NCBI RefSeq assembly: GCF_014282005.1
Contig: NZ_JACFTD010000011.1
Span: 30,881-94,880, forward strand
Direction of reading: 5' to 3'
DNA length: 64,000 bases
Source: Sporosarcina sp. BP05
GTDB lineage: Bacteria; Bacillota; Bacilli; Bacillales_A; Planococcaceae
Shown in pieces: positions 30,227-38,870 of the stretch. The first letter of the stretch is position 1. Every line of letters begins with the position of its first letter. Made by a program: the position numbers and the translations under genes. The notes beneath the pieces were generated by a model. The model saw nothing but the letters and a program-made list of their open reading frames with translations, ran no database searches and was not told the DNA's origin.

Positions 30227-30277
30227 GTGGGAACCCTCCTTCATTCGACGAATACTTGTTCTAATTTTACCATAAAT

Positions 30278-30310
30278 AAAAAGACTCTGCGAATTAATCA
30301 GAGTCTTTTT
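30278..30310. terminator. Bidirectional terminator near yhaP/yhaO
   Basis: AAAAAGACTCTG pairs with CAGAGTCTTTTT. On the minus strand it precedes yhaP but lies upstream of yhaO, so it ends the yhaQ-yhaP transcript. Confidence 0.85.
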
Positions 30311-30319
30311 ATATCTCAC

Positions 30320-31585
30320 TTATTCTTTTCCAAGCTGAATTGCTTTTTTAATATCTTTCAACGAACGAGACGGTCCGTACATAAGAACGCCGCCACGGTA
30401 AACACGTGCTCCGAAGAAGCCTAGAAGGAAGATTGTCACAAGCATGATCGCAATTGACAATAACGGTTCCCATACTGGTAACTCCAACATACCAACACGC
30501 AAGAACATAACCAGCGGTGCAAAGAACGGGAAGAACGAAGCATATTTTAGATAGGCCATTTCAGGATTTCCGAGCCCCGTTGCCGCAATCATGAACCCTG
30601 CCACGATTAGCAACGTCATCGGCATGATGATTTGCTGGACATCTTCCGTCCGGCTAACGAGTGAGCCTAAAAGAGCTGCTAGTGTTGCGAAGAGGAAGTA
30701 TCCCAATAGGAAGAAAACTATCGCATAGGCAAGTGTTCCTACATTCATATTTGAAAAGCCAAAGAAGGAAAAGAAGCCATCTGTCATCCCAGAAGTTGTC
30801 GTCTTCAATGCAATGTACCCGGCCAAACCCAGCAATACCATTTGCAAAAGACCAAGCGATCCAATGCCAAGTACTTTTGCAAACATATGCTTAACAGGCG
30901 ACACACTCGAGATAAGAATTTCCATCACACGAGATGACTTTTCCGCCGCAACTTCTGTTGCGATCATACTTGAATAAACGATGACTGCAAAGTAGATTAG
31001 AAACATAAGTACATAGACAAGTCCGCGCGCCTGGCTCAATTCTTCTTCAGATTTGGCCGACGGTGATACCGATTGCTGCTCAAATTGGATAGGTGCAAAT
31101 AACGTCTGCACTTGTTCACCAGACAATGATAACTCTTCCGCTTTCATTTCCGTTTGTATCGACTGAAGTGCTTCTTGCAGCATCATTGGAATAGTGAACT
31201 CCATCGCGCTCATCGAGACGTAGTTCGCTTGAATTGTATTCGTATTATCAAGTGCAAGCGATACGAACGAGTCAATTTCTCCCTCTTTCACTTGATCCGT
31301 AAGTTCCTTCTCCGATTTACTGGACAGTTCTACCTTAATATCTGATTCATTTGACTCGAACTGAGTTTTTAGCCGATCTACAAGAACCCCGCTTTCATCG
31401 AGTACTTGCAGCACTTCCTCCGAGTCGCTATCCCCGCCCGTAGCACTTTTAACAGTATCAATAATTTTCTCCATGTTCGCAAACAGGAAAACCGCCGCAA
31501 TCATGATAGATGTTGTTATGATGAACGATTTCGTTTTCGCTTTGGTCATAAATGCCTGTTTAAAAATGATCATGAATTCACGCAT
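30320..31585 (-). CDS. yhaP: ABC-2 type transporter permease (YhaP/NatB-like)
   Basis: Membrane subunit of an ABC-2 exporter, 421 aa: one N-terminal helix (FIITTSIMIAAVFLFA), a large extracytoplasmic domain (about 50-170) and five or six C-terminal helices beginning at GLVYVLMFLIYFAVIVY. The block VAAEKSSRVMEILISSVSP is typical of NatB/YhaP. The start ATG at 31585 has GGTGGGGAAG upstream and overlaps the ATPase gene by 8 bp. Possibly Na+ or drug extrusion by analogy with NatAB; substrate unproven. Confidence 0.88.
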   Translation of the reverse strand: MREFMIIFKQAFMTKAKTKSFIITTSIMIAAVFLFANMEKIIDTVKSATGGDSDSEEVLQVLDESGVLVDRLKTQFESNESDIKVELSSKSEKELTDQVKEGEIDSFVSLALDNTNTIQANYVSMSAMEFTIPMMLQEALQSIQTEMKAEELSLSGEQVQTLFAPIQFEQQSVSPSAKSEEELSQARGLVYVLMFLIYFAVIVYSSMIATEVAAEKSSRVMEILISSVSPVKHMFAKVLGIGSLGLLQMVLLGLAGYIALKTTTSGMTDGFFSFFGFSNMNVGTLAYAIVFFLLGYFLFATLAALLGSLVSRTEDVQQIIMPMTLLIVAGFMIAATGLGNPEMAYLKYASFFPFFAPLVMFLRVGMLELPVWEPLLSIAIMLVTIFLLGFFGARVYRGGVLMYGPSRSLKDIKKAIQLGKE

Positions 31586-32477
31586 GTTGCTTCCCCACCT
31601 TTTCGATGAAAATGTCTTGTAGCGAAGGTTCTTCAATTCCAAAATGGCGAATCGGGCCCGACTTCAATGCCGCTGTCAGCAAATCATTAGCAACTTGCTC
31701 AGATTCGACTTGGTAGAGTGCACCTTCAATCGATTTCTGCACTGATTTCACACCTGCAATTGCCGCCAAATGCGCCAATTCATTGTCCGAATTTATGCGT
31801 ACATTCTGCTTGCCAAATGACCGTTTCACATCACGAAGTGTACCGCTCACAATTTGCTTGCCTTTATCGATAATGCTAAGTTGCTCGCATAATTCTTCGA
31901 CATGATCCATGCGGTGGCTCGAGAATACAATGGTTGCGCCATCGTTGCGGAATTGTAGAATCGCCTCTTTCAACATTTCAACGTTAACTGGGTCCAACCC
32001 TGAAAATGGTTCGTCAAGAATTAACAGTTGAGGATTATGCATAAGAGATGCAATTACTTGTATTTTTTGCTGATTGCCTTTTGATAGTTCTTCAACTTTT
32101 TTATTGGCATAATGAGTGATTTCCATTCGTTTAAGCCATTTATTCATAGCCACCTTTGCATCCGTTTTTTTCATACCACGCAATTGTGCTAGAAAAATCA
32201 GCTGCTCTTCCACTTTCATTTTCGGATAAAGCCCTCGTTCCTCCGGTAAATAACCAATCTCAGGACTTGTCGCATAAGAAATCGGCTTTCCATTCCACGT
32301 AATCCGCCCTTCATTGGCGTTCAATAAACCAAGAATCATCCGAAACGTCGTCGTCTTACCTGCACCGTTCGCACCGAGAAACCCGTACATCGTTCCTTTA
32401 TTAACAGACAGTGTCAAATCATCTACCGCGGTAAAATCCCCAAATCGTTTCGTGACATTTTCAAGTAGTAATGACAT
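31578..32477 (-). CDS. yhaQ: ABC transporter ATPase (YhaQ/NatA-like)
   Basis: ATP-binding partner of the YhaP permease, 299 aa. Walker A GANGAGKTT is at about residues 34-42, the LSKGNQQKIQ signature at about 134, Walker B LLILDEPFSGLDP and the switch FSSHRMDHVE. The C-terminal about 80 residues form the extra domain of NatA-type ATPases. First gene of the yhaQ-yhaP pair. The ATG follows GAAAGGGGTAGCAAA. Confidence 0.92.
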   Translation of the reverse strand: MSLLLENVTKRFGDFTAVDDLTLSVNKGTMYGFLGANGAGKTTTFRMILGLLNANEGRITWNGKPISYATSPEIGYLPEERGLYPKMKVEEQLIFLAQLRGMKKTDAKVAMNKWLKRMEITHYANKKVEELSKGNQQKIQVIASLMHNPQLLILDEPFSGLDPVNVEMLKEAILQFRNDGATIVFSSHRMDHVEELCEQLSIIDKGKQIVSGTLRDVKRSFGKQNVRINSDNELAHLAAIAGVKSVQKSIEGALYQVESEQVANDLLTAALKSGPIRHFGIEEPSLQDIFIEKVGKQHA

Positions 32478-32655
32478 TTTGCTACCCCTTTCGAATTTCC
32501 CAATAGTAACTATACGTATCTAGCATGCAGAAGTTTCAACTTAATTTCCATTTAGAGAATAGCAGCAACTTTACCATATGAAGTATTTTTTTACAAATTT
32601 CTTTTCCGGACCTTTCATGTATAATGAATTAAATAGAGTGGAAAGGGTGAATTAT

Positions 32656-32841
32656 GTGAGAACATATAAACTAACAGCTTTCGAACCAACAGGCGCACTA
32701 ATTACAGAAGATACATTCACAGCTGAAACAGACGATGCAGCAAAGGAAAAAGGTCAAGTAATGCTCGAGGAGAAAAACCTTCTCAACAAAACACACCGCC
32801 TTGCCTCTCCAGCTGGCAAGTTATTATTGTTCCATTCTTAA
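32656..32841 (+). CDS. YhzD-like small conserved protein
   Basis: A 61-aa soluble protein: RTYKLTAFEPTGALITEDTF, then a helix rich in E/K, ending HRLASPAGKLLLFHS. The beginning and the THR...GKLLLFH ending resemble B. subtilis YhzD, a protein of unknown function. Start is a GTG at 32656 with AAAGGG eight bases upstream; an overlapping ATG reads straight into TGA. It lies near yhaQ, compatible with the yha-region synteny. Monocistronic or joined to mgsA 48 bp downstream. Confidence 0.72.
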   Translation: MRTYKLTAFEPTGALITEDTFTAETDDAAKEKGQVMLEEKNLLNKTHRLASPAGKLLLFHS

Positions 32842-32889
32842 ACATAAAAATGAGCATTTCCATCATACAAATAGACGGGGTGTTACGAA

Positions 32890-33294
32890 GTGAAAATCGC
32901 ATTAATTGCCCATGATGAAAAGAAAAATGAAATGGTGAATTTCACAATCGCCTACGAACATATCTTTTCGCAATACACATTATTTGCTACCGGTACAACT
33001 GGAAAAAGAATCATGGACGAAACTAATTTATCTGTGACTCGACTTAATTCGGGACCTTTAGGTGGTGATCAGCAAATTGGTGCAATGGTTGCGACTGGCG
33101 ATTTGGACTTGATCCTATTCTTCCGTGATCCACTAACTGCTCAACCACATGAACCTGACGTCAGTGCATTATTGCGGCTTTGTGATGTCTACGGCATCCC
33201 GCTAGCTACGAATATCGCAACGGCTGAACTATTAATTCGTGCTGTGGAAAAAGGGTATTTTTCGTGGCGTGAAATGCTTGATAAATATAAGTAA
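32890..33294 (+). CDS. mgsA: Methylglyoxal synthase
   Basis: MgsA converts dihydroxyacetone phosphate to methylglyoxal and phosphate, a bypass of lower glycolysis. Phosphate-binding [11 protein letters not shown] at residues 37-47, [14 protein letters not shown] at about 57-70, and [15 protein letters not shown], with the active-site D and H, follow. Length 134 aa is standard. GTG start after GGGGTG. In B. subtilis mgsA lies in the ypjF/dapB region, so its place here, beside yhzD, is a rearrangement. Its TAA stop abuts an AGAAAAGCG repeat. Confidence 0.95.
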   Translation: MKIALIAHDEKKNEMVNFTIAYEHIFSQYTLFATGTTGKRIMDETNLSVTRLNSGPLGGDQQIGAMVATGDLDLILFFRDPLTAQPHEPDVSALLRLCDVYGIPLATNIATAELLIRAVEKGYFSWREMLDKYK

Positions 33295-33411
33295 GAAAAG
33301 CGGAATGCGCCGCATAGCTCCGACAGGCATAAGACGGGCCAACGACGCGGCGAACTTCCGCAAAGTTGGGCTGGCTTATGACCCGAGGAGTTGGCGCCTC
33401 TAGCTAGACAC
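33294..33411 (+). repeat. AGAAAAGCG...CTAGACA hairpin repeat at the mgsA stop
   Basis: Begins at the last base of the mgsA TAA (TAAGAAAAGCG). CTCCGACAGGCATAAG pairs with CTTATG and CCCGAGGAG, and the unit ends GCTAGACAC. A conserved tail (TTGAAAAGTTTATACTTT) and a terminator follow. Confidence 0.85.
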
Positions 33412-33449
33412 TGCTACAGGTTGAAAAGTTTATACTTTATTACCATTTT

Positions 33450-33505
33450 AAAAAGTACCAAGCATAAATCCGGTTGTTCAACGGATGCATGCTTGGTACT
33501 TTTTT
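33450..33505. terminator. Terminator between mgsA and the coiled-coil gene
   Basis: AAAAAGTACCAAGCAT pairs with ATGCTTGGTACTTTTT, with an inner ATCCG/CGGAT. It serves the convergent genes on both sides. Confidence 0.9.
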
Positions 33506-33519
33506 ATTTACGCAGGCTG

Positions 33520-33840
33520 TTAGGAATGAAAGCGTTGGATCAAATTGTTGATTTCCATATCAAGCTTGCTTATTTTTTGGTTCAAATACTGGATATCGAT
33601 TTTATCACCTTTGATTTCATCGCCTACAACTTGAAAAGTATGTTGTTGCTGTTCCAACTGGGATTCAACATGTTTAAAATGACTCCTGTTCTTCGTTTGA
33701 TTGAGACGCACTTCTTCCGTCAAACTTCTGATGTCCTGTTCAACCTTATCGAAACGCTTGTCGACCTGATCGAAACGACTTTCCATTTGGTCAAAACGCT
33801 TGTCCATTTGCTCCATGAACTGTTTTAACAACTCTTCCAT
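33520..33840 (-). CDS. Small coiled-coil protein with DKRFDxx repeats
   Basis: A 106-aa soluble protein made almost entirely of heptads: MDKRFDQMESRFDQVDKRF, VEQDIRSLTEEV, VESQLEQQQHTF and KISKLDMEINNLIQ. The xKRFDQV repeats are common in phage-like and genomic proteins of unknown role in Bacillales. The ATG at 33840 has GAGG upstream; a longer N-terminal reading (26 residues) covers the promoter region and is rejected. No further function can be read. Confidence 0.72.
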   Translation of the reverse strand: MEELLKQFMEQMDKRFDQMESRFDQVDKRFDKVEQDIRSLTEEVRLNQTKNRSHFKHVESQLEQQQHTFQVVGDEIKGDKIDIQYLNQKISKLDMEINNLIQRFHS

Positions 33841-33983
33841 TTTTCCAACCTCACTTTCTAACGAAATTATCTTATAACTAATCATAGAATATTCCTTATC
33901 ATTTCGTAATGCACTCAAAAAGACACTGATTTAATAAGCAGTAATAACTCGCCTGCTAAATCAGTGTCCGTATTACTAAAAAA

Positions 33984-34763
33984 TCATTTCCCTATAAATT
34001 CCGGCTTACGTTTCCCTACAAATGCCTGAATACCTTCCAAGTGGTCTACCGTTTTCCGCATCGCCACTTGTGCTTCGCTTTCCATTTTTAACACATTTTC
34101 GAGTTCTGCTGTTTTCTGGGCATGCAATATATGCTTCGATGCAATCATTGCTGCAATCGGCGACGCAAGCAGCTTATGAGCAAACGCTTCGCCGCGTTCA
34201 GCACCATTACCTTGCGCAGTCACTTCATCGATTAGTCCTTTTTCAAGTGCTTCTTGACCATTCATCACTTTTCCTGACCAAATAAGGCTTTTCGCTTGAG
34301 GCACACCAACACGTTCTTTTAAGAAGAAATGACCAGCTCCATCGGGAATTAGACCAATGCCGATGAAGTTCATCGCAAGTTTACTCTCTTCTTCTGCAAT
34401 AATATGATCGCAGCCAAGTACAAGGCTAAACCCAAGTCCCGCCGCTGCGCCATGCACAACCGCAATCGTAACTTGCGGTAATGTATAAAGTGCCTTCGCG
34501 AGGCGTGACACGTCTATCATCACATTACCAATGTCCATTGGGCTATCCGGATCTAGCATCGCTTTAATATCTCCGCCCGCTGAAAATGCACGGCCAGCTC
34601 CTTGAATCACTAGAACTTGGACTGTCGCATCACTTTTCAATGCCTCAAAAACATCCGCAAGTTCCTTCATCATGACACTATCCATCGCGTTCATCGACGC
34701 GGGCCTATTCAACGTTAGATGCGCAAGGCGCCCCTCTTTTTTTAATTCGACAGTTGTATACAT
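33984..34763 (-). CDS. Enoyl-CoA hydratase/isomerase family protein
   Basis: Crotonase-fold enzyme, 259 aa; it most likely hydrates enoyl-CoA or acts in a related CoA reaction. Oxyanion-hole segments are visible: GAGRAFSAGGDIKAML at about 54-69 and HGAAAGLGFSLVLGCD at about 103-118, with a GAGHFF region later. No fatty-acid or phenylacetate genes are nearby, so the pathway is open. The ATG at 34763 follows AAGGGGTGTTTTTTT, and that ribosome site lies in the 3' arm of a terminator-like hairpin. Confidence 0.85.
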   Translation of the reverse strand: MYTTVELKKEGRLAHLTLNRPASMNAMDSVMMKELADVFEALKSDATVQVLVIQGAGRAFSAGGDIKAMLDPDSPMDIGNVMIDVSRLAKALYTLPQVTIAVVHGAAAGLGFSLVLGCDHIIAEEESKLAMNFIGIGLIPDGAGHFFLKERVGVPQAKSLIWSGKVMNGQEALEKGLIDEVTAQGNGAERGEAFAHKLLASPIAAMIASKHILHAQKTAELENVLKMESEAQVAMRKTVDHLEGIQAFVGKRKPEFIGK

Positions 34764-34824
34764 AAAAAAACACCCCTTCATAAGAAATGAATTACCATTC
34801 ACTTCTTAGATTCGGTGTTTTTTC
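34763..34824 (-). terminator. Terminator-like hairpin overlapping the hydratase ribosome site
   Basis: Minus strand: AAAAAACACC pairs with GGTGTTTTTT, with inner TAAGAAGTGAAT / ATTCATTTCTTA and a GGTA loop. The final T-run leads straight into the hydratase ATG, and AAGGGG is inside the 3' arm. Confidence 0.8.
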
Positions 34825-34874
34825 AATAAACCCTTTATTTAAAAGATAAAGTATACGTTTTTCAACCTAGAGTA

Positions 34875-35049
34875 GTGTCTAGCTCCAGCGCCTAGTCCCT
34901 TGAGTCGCTTCAGTCCTTAAGTTAAAGGCAAAGAGCGCCTTTATCTTAAGGCCCTTCGACGTACAGGACGTACTAGTGCCGACGTTGCCACAGGACGTGG
35001 CAACGTCGGCCAGCGCTTTTCGGGTCTATCAAGGCGCTTGCGCTTTTCT
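34875..35049 (-). repeat. AGAAAAGCG...CTAGACA hairpin repeat at the hemZ stop
   Basis: Minus-strand copy that begins in the hemZ TAG stop (TTAGAAAAGCG). The centre includes CCTTAAG/CTTAAGG with ATAAAGGCG/CGCCTTTAT and an extra block of inverted repeats (GCCGACGTTGCCA, TGGCAACGTCGGC). Ends GAGCTAGACACTA, then the same tail (GTTGAAAAACGTATACTTTA) and a terminator hairpin. Confidence 0.82.
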
Positions 35050-36553
35050 AATTAACCGTCTTCGGAAAAGTCGCGTCAAGATGAGCGAGTTTCTTCACAA
35101 TTGAATCTTCATACGTCAGAATATAAGCTGCCGGATCTTTCGGATTATAGAACTGCGTAATTTTCCCCGTTTCAGGGTCCATGAACTTGCTTGAAGCTCC
35201 ACATCCAACTCCGATAATTGTCTGTACCTCTTCCATAATAATAATGTTGTAGATACTCTCTTCACCCGGTTTTGCGTAGCCGACATTTTCCAGGTTACCT
35301 AAAATGTTCTTTTGGCGATACAAATAGTAAGGTTCATAGCCATTTGCAGCATTCCACTCTTCTCCAAGTTTCATCATTTGCTCAACAGTTTCACGATTCG
35401 CGACTTTGTATTTATCTTTATTGCGGGTCATTTCAGATGCCCGTTTGAATGACAATGTGTGAACTGTCAGCGATTCAGGTTGCATTTTTTCAGTCTCCGC
35501 AAGTGAATGCTTGAATTCTTCCATTCCTTCATTTGGTAAACCAATGATGAGATCCATATTGATATTTTTCATGCCCATATCGCGTGATAGCCAGAACTTA
35601 TCGACTGTTTCTTGGACAGTATGGTGACGGCCGATTGCTTTCAGTGTTTCATCTGTATAGGATTGTGGATTGACGCTTATCCGGTCAATACCCCACTTTT
35701 TCAGTACATCGATTTTTGCAGGTGTAATCGTATCAGGACGACCCGCTTCTACCGTGATTTCTCTGACTTTATCCATGTTAGGGAATGAGGCATACATCGT
35801 TTCATATAGTGCATCCATTTCTTCTGCCTCAATAGATGTTGGTGTACCTCCGCCGAAGTATATCGTCGTAATGGCCATGTCTCGCGCTGTCAGCCATTTC
35901 CCCATTTCCCGGATTTCGTCGTGTAATCCGTCTAAGAATGTTTCGACTCGGCCATTTTTCCGATTAATCGCATAGGCTGGGAATGTGCAATACGCACATT
36001 TTGTCGGGCAAAATGGAATGCCTATATAAATACTTACTTCATTTTTTAATTCATGTAGATCAGGCACGGAACGAAGTTGAACATCTGCAATTTTCGCGAG
36101 TAGCTCACTTTTTTCATTCGAAAGTCGATGGCTATCCATTAGCAATTGCTGAGCCTCTTCCGTACTGTATCCCTCGCGGCGATATTTATGGTACAGTTTC
36201 ATCGGGCGGATCCCTGTCAGAATTCCCCACGATTGATGCATCCCCGTTGCCTGTTCAAGCGTTTCAAGGAAGACATGTGAATAAATCCGCTTTAACTGGC
36301 GAGTAATCGCTTTATCATCGTCCGTTTCTTCTACCTCAGAAAACACTGCAGAATACTCCACGCCATCCCATGTAAGGATTGCCTTTCCGACAAGTTGTCC
36401 ATCAAGCGTCCGATCCAACGTCAAATTCGCCAGTATCGCTCCCTCTTCATCCTCACCGATGATTTTTGATTGTTCAAAGAACAGGTTTGCAAGATGCGTG
36501 AACATCCTAATCCAGCCCTGTTCATAGTTTTCTTTCATAACGATTTTTTGCAA
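35048..36553 (-). CDS. hemZ: HemZ-type oxygen-independent coproporphyrinogen oxidase, radical SAM
   Basis: Radical-SAM protein of the HemN/HemZ family; predicted to oxidise coproporphyrinogen III without oxygen, but HemZ activity is uncertain. The cluster motif CPTKCAYC (C-x3-C-x2-C) is at about residue 178, followed by YFGGGTPT, a DRISVNPQSY block and the C-terminal HemN-like domain. An extra N-terminal part (1-160) is typical of B. subtilis HemZ. Length 501 aa. TTG start with only a weak TTGGG site, so the exact N-terminus is uncertain. Confidence 0.88.
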   Translation of the reverse strand: MQKIVMKENYEQGWIRMFTHLANLFFEQSKIIGEDEEGAILANLTLDRTLDGQLVGKAILTWDGVEYSAVFSEVEETDDDKAITRQLKRIYSHVFLETLEQATGMHQSWGILTGIRPMKLYHKYRREGYSTEEAQQLLMDSHRLSNEKSELLAKIADVQLRSVPDLHELKNEVSIYIGIPFCPTKCAYCTFPAYAINRKNGRVETFLDGLHDEIREMGKWLTARDMAITTIYFGGGTPTSIEAEEMDALYETMYASFPNMDKVREITVEAGRPDTITPAKIDVLKKWGIDRISVNPQSYTDETLKAIGRHHTVQETVDKFWLSRDMGMKNINMDLIIGLPNEGMEEFKHSLAETEKMQPESLTVHTLSFKRASEMTRNKDKYKVANRETVEQMMKLGEEWNAANGYEPYYLYRQKNILGNLENVGYAKPGEESIYNIIIMEEVQTIIGVGCGASSKFMDPETGKITQFYNPKDPAAYILTYEDSIVKKLAHLDATFPKTVN

Positions 36554-36643
36554 TGTGTATACCCAACTTTCTATTAATCAATCCGAAGTTTTTTCTTTAG
36601 AAGACCATAAAATCATTATAGCAAATTTACGGAGTGAAGGAAT

Positions 36644-36763
36644 AAGAAAAGCGAAAGGCGCCTTCTAGACGCGATAGGCATAAGTCGATCCAGCGACGTG
36701 GCGCTCTTTGCCACATAGCTGGATTGCTTATGACCCGAGCGGCTGGCGCCTGGAGCTAGACAC
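36644..36763 (+). repeat. AGAAAAGCG...CTAGACA hairpin repeat before yheA terminator
   Basis: Type with AATCCAGC-like arms (GATCCAGCGACGTGGCGC, TTGCCACATAGCTGGATT) and GGCGCC at both ends, finishing GAGCTAGACAC, followed by the conserved tail AAAAAAGCGTATACTTTC. Confidence 0.85.
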
Positions 36764-36801
36764 TAGTATAAGTCAAAAAAGCGTATACTTTCTTATTTTT
36801 G

Positions 36802-36828
36802 AAGAAAAACCGGCCTAGGCCGGTTTTT
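36802..36828 (-). terminator. Terminator of yheB-yheA
   Basis: AAAAACCGGCC TA GGCCGGTTTTT, a nearly perfect palindrome ending at the yheA stop. Confidence 0.88.
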
Positions 36829-37174
36829 AGATGGACTCGTATAATTGTTGTACTGGTTTCATCAGTACACGGTTTACTTCTTCAATCAAGCCACTCAATT
36901 TCATTTCTGCTTCGAGCATTTTCATGATTTTAGGATTCTGCTGCGCAAGTTGTGCAGTCTTTTGAGCGTATTCAAGTTCTTCAGCAACTGGTTCTTCACC
37001 TTGCATCTGTTTTTCCTGAAGGCTCAATTGGATTTTACGGAAGCTTTTGAACAACGCTAGTGCATCGTCATCTGCCTTTACTTCTACTACCGCTTGCTGT
37101 ACTTCCATAAATTCATCAGTCTTTCTGAACGTTGCTTCCAATTTGTTTAAATCGTCGTAAATATTCACTGTCAT
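36827..37174 (-). CDS. yheA: YlbF/YmcA-family protein YheA
   Basis: A 115-aa helical protein of the YheA/YlbF/YmcA group (UPF0342). Sequence: VNIYDDLNKLEATFRKTDEF, then a helix ALALFKSFRKIQLSLQEK and LMKPVQQLYESI at the end. Relatives YlbF and YmcA work with RNase Y and regulate competence, sporulation and biofilm; this branch has no assigned role. The ATG follows AGGGGGACTATAC. It is 11 bp after yheB, so the two form an operon. Confidence 0.88.
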   Translation of the reverse strand: MTVNIYDDLNKLEATFRKTDEFMEVQQAVVEVKADDDALALFKSFRKIQLSLQEKQMQGEEPVAEELEYAQKTAQLAQQNPKIMKMLEAEMKLSGLIEEVNRVLMKPVQQLYESI

Positions 37175-37185
37175 GTATAGTCCCC

Positions 37186-38343
37186 CTAGGATAAATTTGT
37201 TGCCAAGACGATAAGGCCTTGAACGATTCCAATCAAACCGCCAAGAAATGCCCCGAGTACGGTAATCATCTTGAACTCGCGCTTTGAAATACCAAGCACG
37301 AGATCTTCCAAGACTGCAACCGGAAACGTATCGACTTGCTCTCTAACCATATCATCTATTTTGAGTTTGCGGAGCGATATTTCCATTTGTTTTTCTGCCT
37401 GTTTGAATGCGAAGTTAGTCAGCACCGGTGTTACGTTGGTAGCTGTCCATGCCGATCCACCAGGCCAATAATCATGTATCGTCTTATTCAAACGGTCTTC
37501 TAACACAAGTTCTTTCAACGCATATGACCGGACTGAATCGAACAATCCATCCCAATCAAATCCTGAAAGAAGTTCCTCAACAGGACGTTTTTGAAGCTTT
37601 TCCCATTCATTAAGTATAATCGTGTTCACAAGATCATATGTCCCAGGTGCTGAGACGAATTTCAATGCTTCACGCTGGACTTTTCCAACAAGCGATTCAG
37701 ATTCTCCAAAAAACATATTTACCATGCTTCCAAGTGTACCTTTCGTTGCTAGGAAATCATCAATCATTTTACCGAACATTGCTTTTCCTTCATCCGATTC
37801 GAAGTAGTGTTCCGACTTGCTTAAAATGTAGGTTGTCACGGCTGGAATGCGCCCTGCTGCTTCTACCCGCCACTTTTGCGGTAGCACCTCTTCTACCGAT
37901 CCCGTCGTCAGTTTTGCACGAACGGCGTTAAGCTGGGTATCGAGTACTTCCAACACTTTCCGCTCTGCTTTCTGTGCAACATTTGTCGCCCCGGCAGTAT
38001 CAAGCCAGTCATTCAATGTTTTATCAGAGAGAAGGATATGCTGCTCAAGTTTTTGCTGAAGGAAATACTCTGCTTTCTTCTCCATGTCATCAGTCAATAA
38101 TTTCTTTCTGAACGTTTCTGGTGTTAATAAATACTTTGTTACTGTCTTACCAAGTTGCATTGCCAGTTCATCGCGCCGCTTCGGTATCAATCCTGGTGTA
38201 AACGGCACACGCCATTTCCCAATATATTTTGCTTCGTGTGGCCTAAACAGCATTTTAATCGCTAGATGATTTGTAAATCCACCGATTAACGCACCAATTA
38301 ATGCCATGAATAACAATGTCCATAAGAAACCCAAATGATTCAC
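37186..38343 (-). CDS. yheB: DUF445 membrane protein YheB
   Basis: A 385-aa protein with a hydrophobic N-terminus (FLWTLLFMALIGALIGGFTN), the DUF445 block HLAIKMLFRPHEAKYIGKWR, a long helical central region and a C-terminal hydrophobic stretch (MITVLGAFLGGLIGIVQGLI). Both ends therefore appear membrane embedded. In B. subtilis YheB/YheA are adjacent, and YheB-type proteins have been seen in the sporulation transcriptome; function is unknown. Start at ATG 38343, close to the ferritin-like gene downstream on the same strand. Confidence 0.88.
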   Translation of the reverse strand: MNHLGFLWTLLFMALIGALIGGFTNHLAIKMLFRPHEAKYIGKWRVPFTPGLIPKRRDELAMQLGKTVTKYLLTPETFRKKLLTDDMEKKAEYFLQQKLEQHILLSDKTLNDWLDTAGATNVAQKAERKVLEVLDTQLNAVRAKLTTGSVEEVLPQKWRVEAAGRIPAVTTYILSKSEHYFESDEGKAMFGKMIDDFLATKGTLGSMVNMFFGESESLVGKVQREALKFVSAPGTYDLVNTIILNEWEKLQKRPVEELLSGFDWDGLFDSVRSYALKELVLEDRLNKTIHDYWPGGSAWTATNVTPVLTNFAFKQAEKQMEISLRKLKIDDMVREQVDTFPVAVLEDLVLGISKREFKMITVLGAFLGGLIGIVQGLIVLATNLS

Positions 38344-38406
38344 CTTTTTCCGTATCGTTAAGCCCTAATTATAACAGAACTCAACCGAACGTAAAAACTC
38401 AAAGGC

Positions 38407-38799
38407 TTATCTAAGTGCGTTGTACATTGTCGACATACGAATAGCATGTTCCATTTCATCATGCATGGCGATGAAAAACGGATTGTAGGCCTGCTGGAAT
38501 GGTACTGTCAGCAGCATCTCCTTATACATTTCAACTCCCTCAAGCTCATTCACCAATGCCCGCTGAACACACTCTTTTAAGTTATAACAAGGCAAAGGTT
38601 TCTTTGGGTTTTGTACAAATGTCCCTGTCATCATATAATAGAGCTGTTGAAACATTTCATAATGACTTTTTTCATCTTCATATATATGTTGAAGAAAGTC
38701 TTGCCAAAGTGGATCATTCGTCATGCCGTGCATTGATTTATAAAAATAATAATCTTTGTACTCATCCTCGATGGCCTGCTTTAATTTATCAACAAACAA
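38407..38799 (-). CDS. Ferritin-like/DUF-type four-helix protein (YhjR-like)
   Basis: A 130-aa helical protein with a ferritin-like pattern: an early E-x2-Y-x7-H (EDEYKDYYFYKSMHG), then EDEKSHYEMFQQLYYMM and later MHDEMEHAIRM, which offer two E-x2-H metal sites. This suggests rubrerythrin-like iron or peroxide chemistry, but no rubredoxin domain is present. A resemblance to YhjR-type proteins is inferred. The ATG at 38799 has a GAAAGGGTGC-like site. Divergent from yheE. Confidence 0.75.
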   Translation of the reverse strand: MFVDKLKQAIEDEYKDYYFYKSMHGMTNDPLWQDFLQHIYEDEKSHYEMFQQLYYMMTGTFVQNPKKPLPCYNLKECVQRALVNELEGVEMYKEMLLTVPFQQAYNPFFIAMHDEMEHAIRMSTMYNALR

Positions 38800-38870
38800 G
38801 TCAGCACCCTTTCGCTTTCTTTTCTTGATATTATGCGGACGGGTAGCGTCTTATGAGAGGAGTAGACTAC

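Noticed and set aside
33412..33450. Promoter in the conserved tail after the hairpin repeats (TAGACA and TATACT)
   Set aside because: Spacing is 20-21 bases in all copies, too long for sigma-A, and nothing downstream would be transcribed.
33840..33918. N-terminal extension of the coiled-coil gene
   Set aside because: The extension has no ribosome site and covers the likely promoter; ATG 33840 is better supported.
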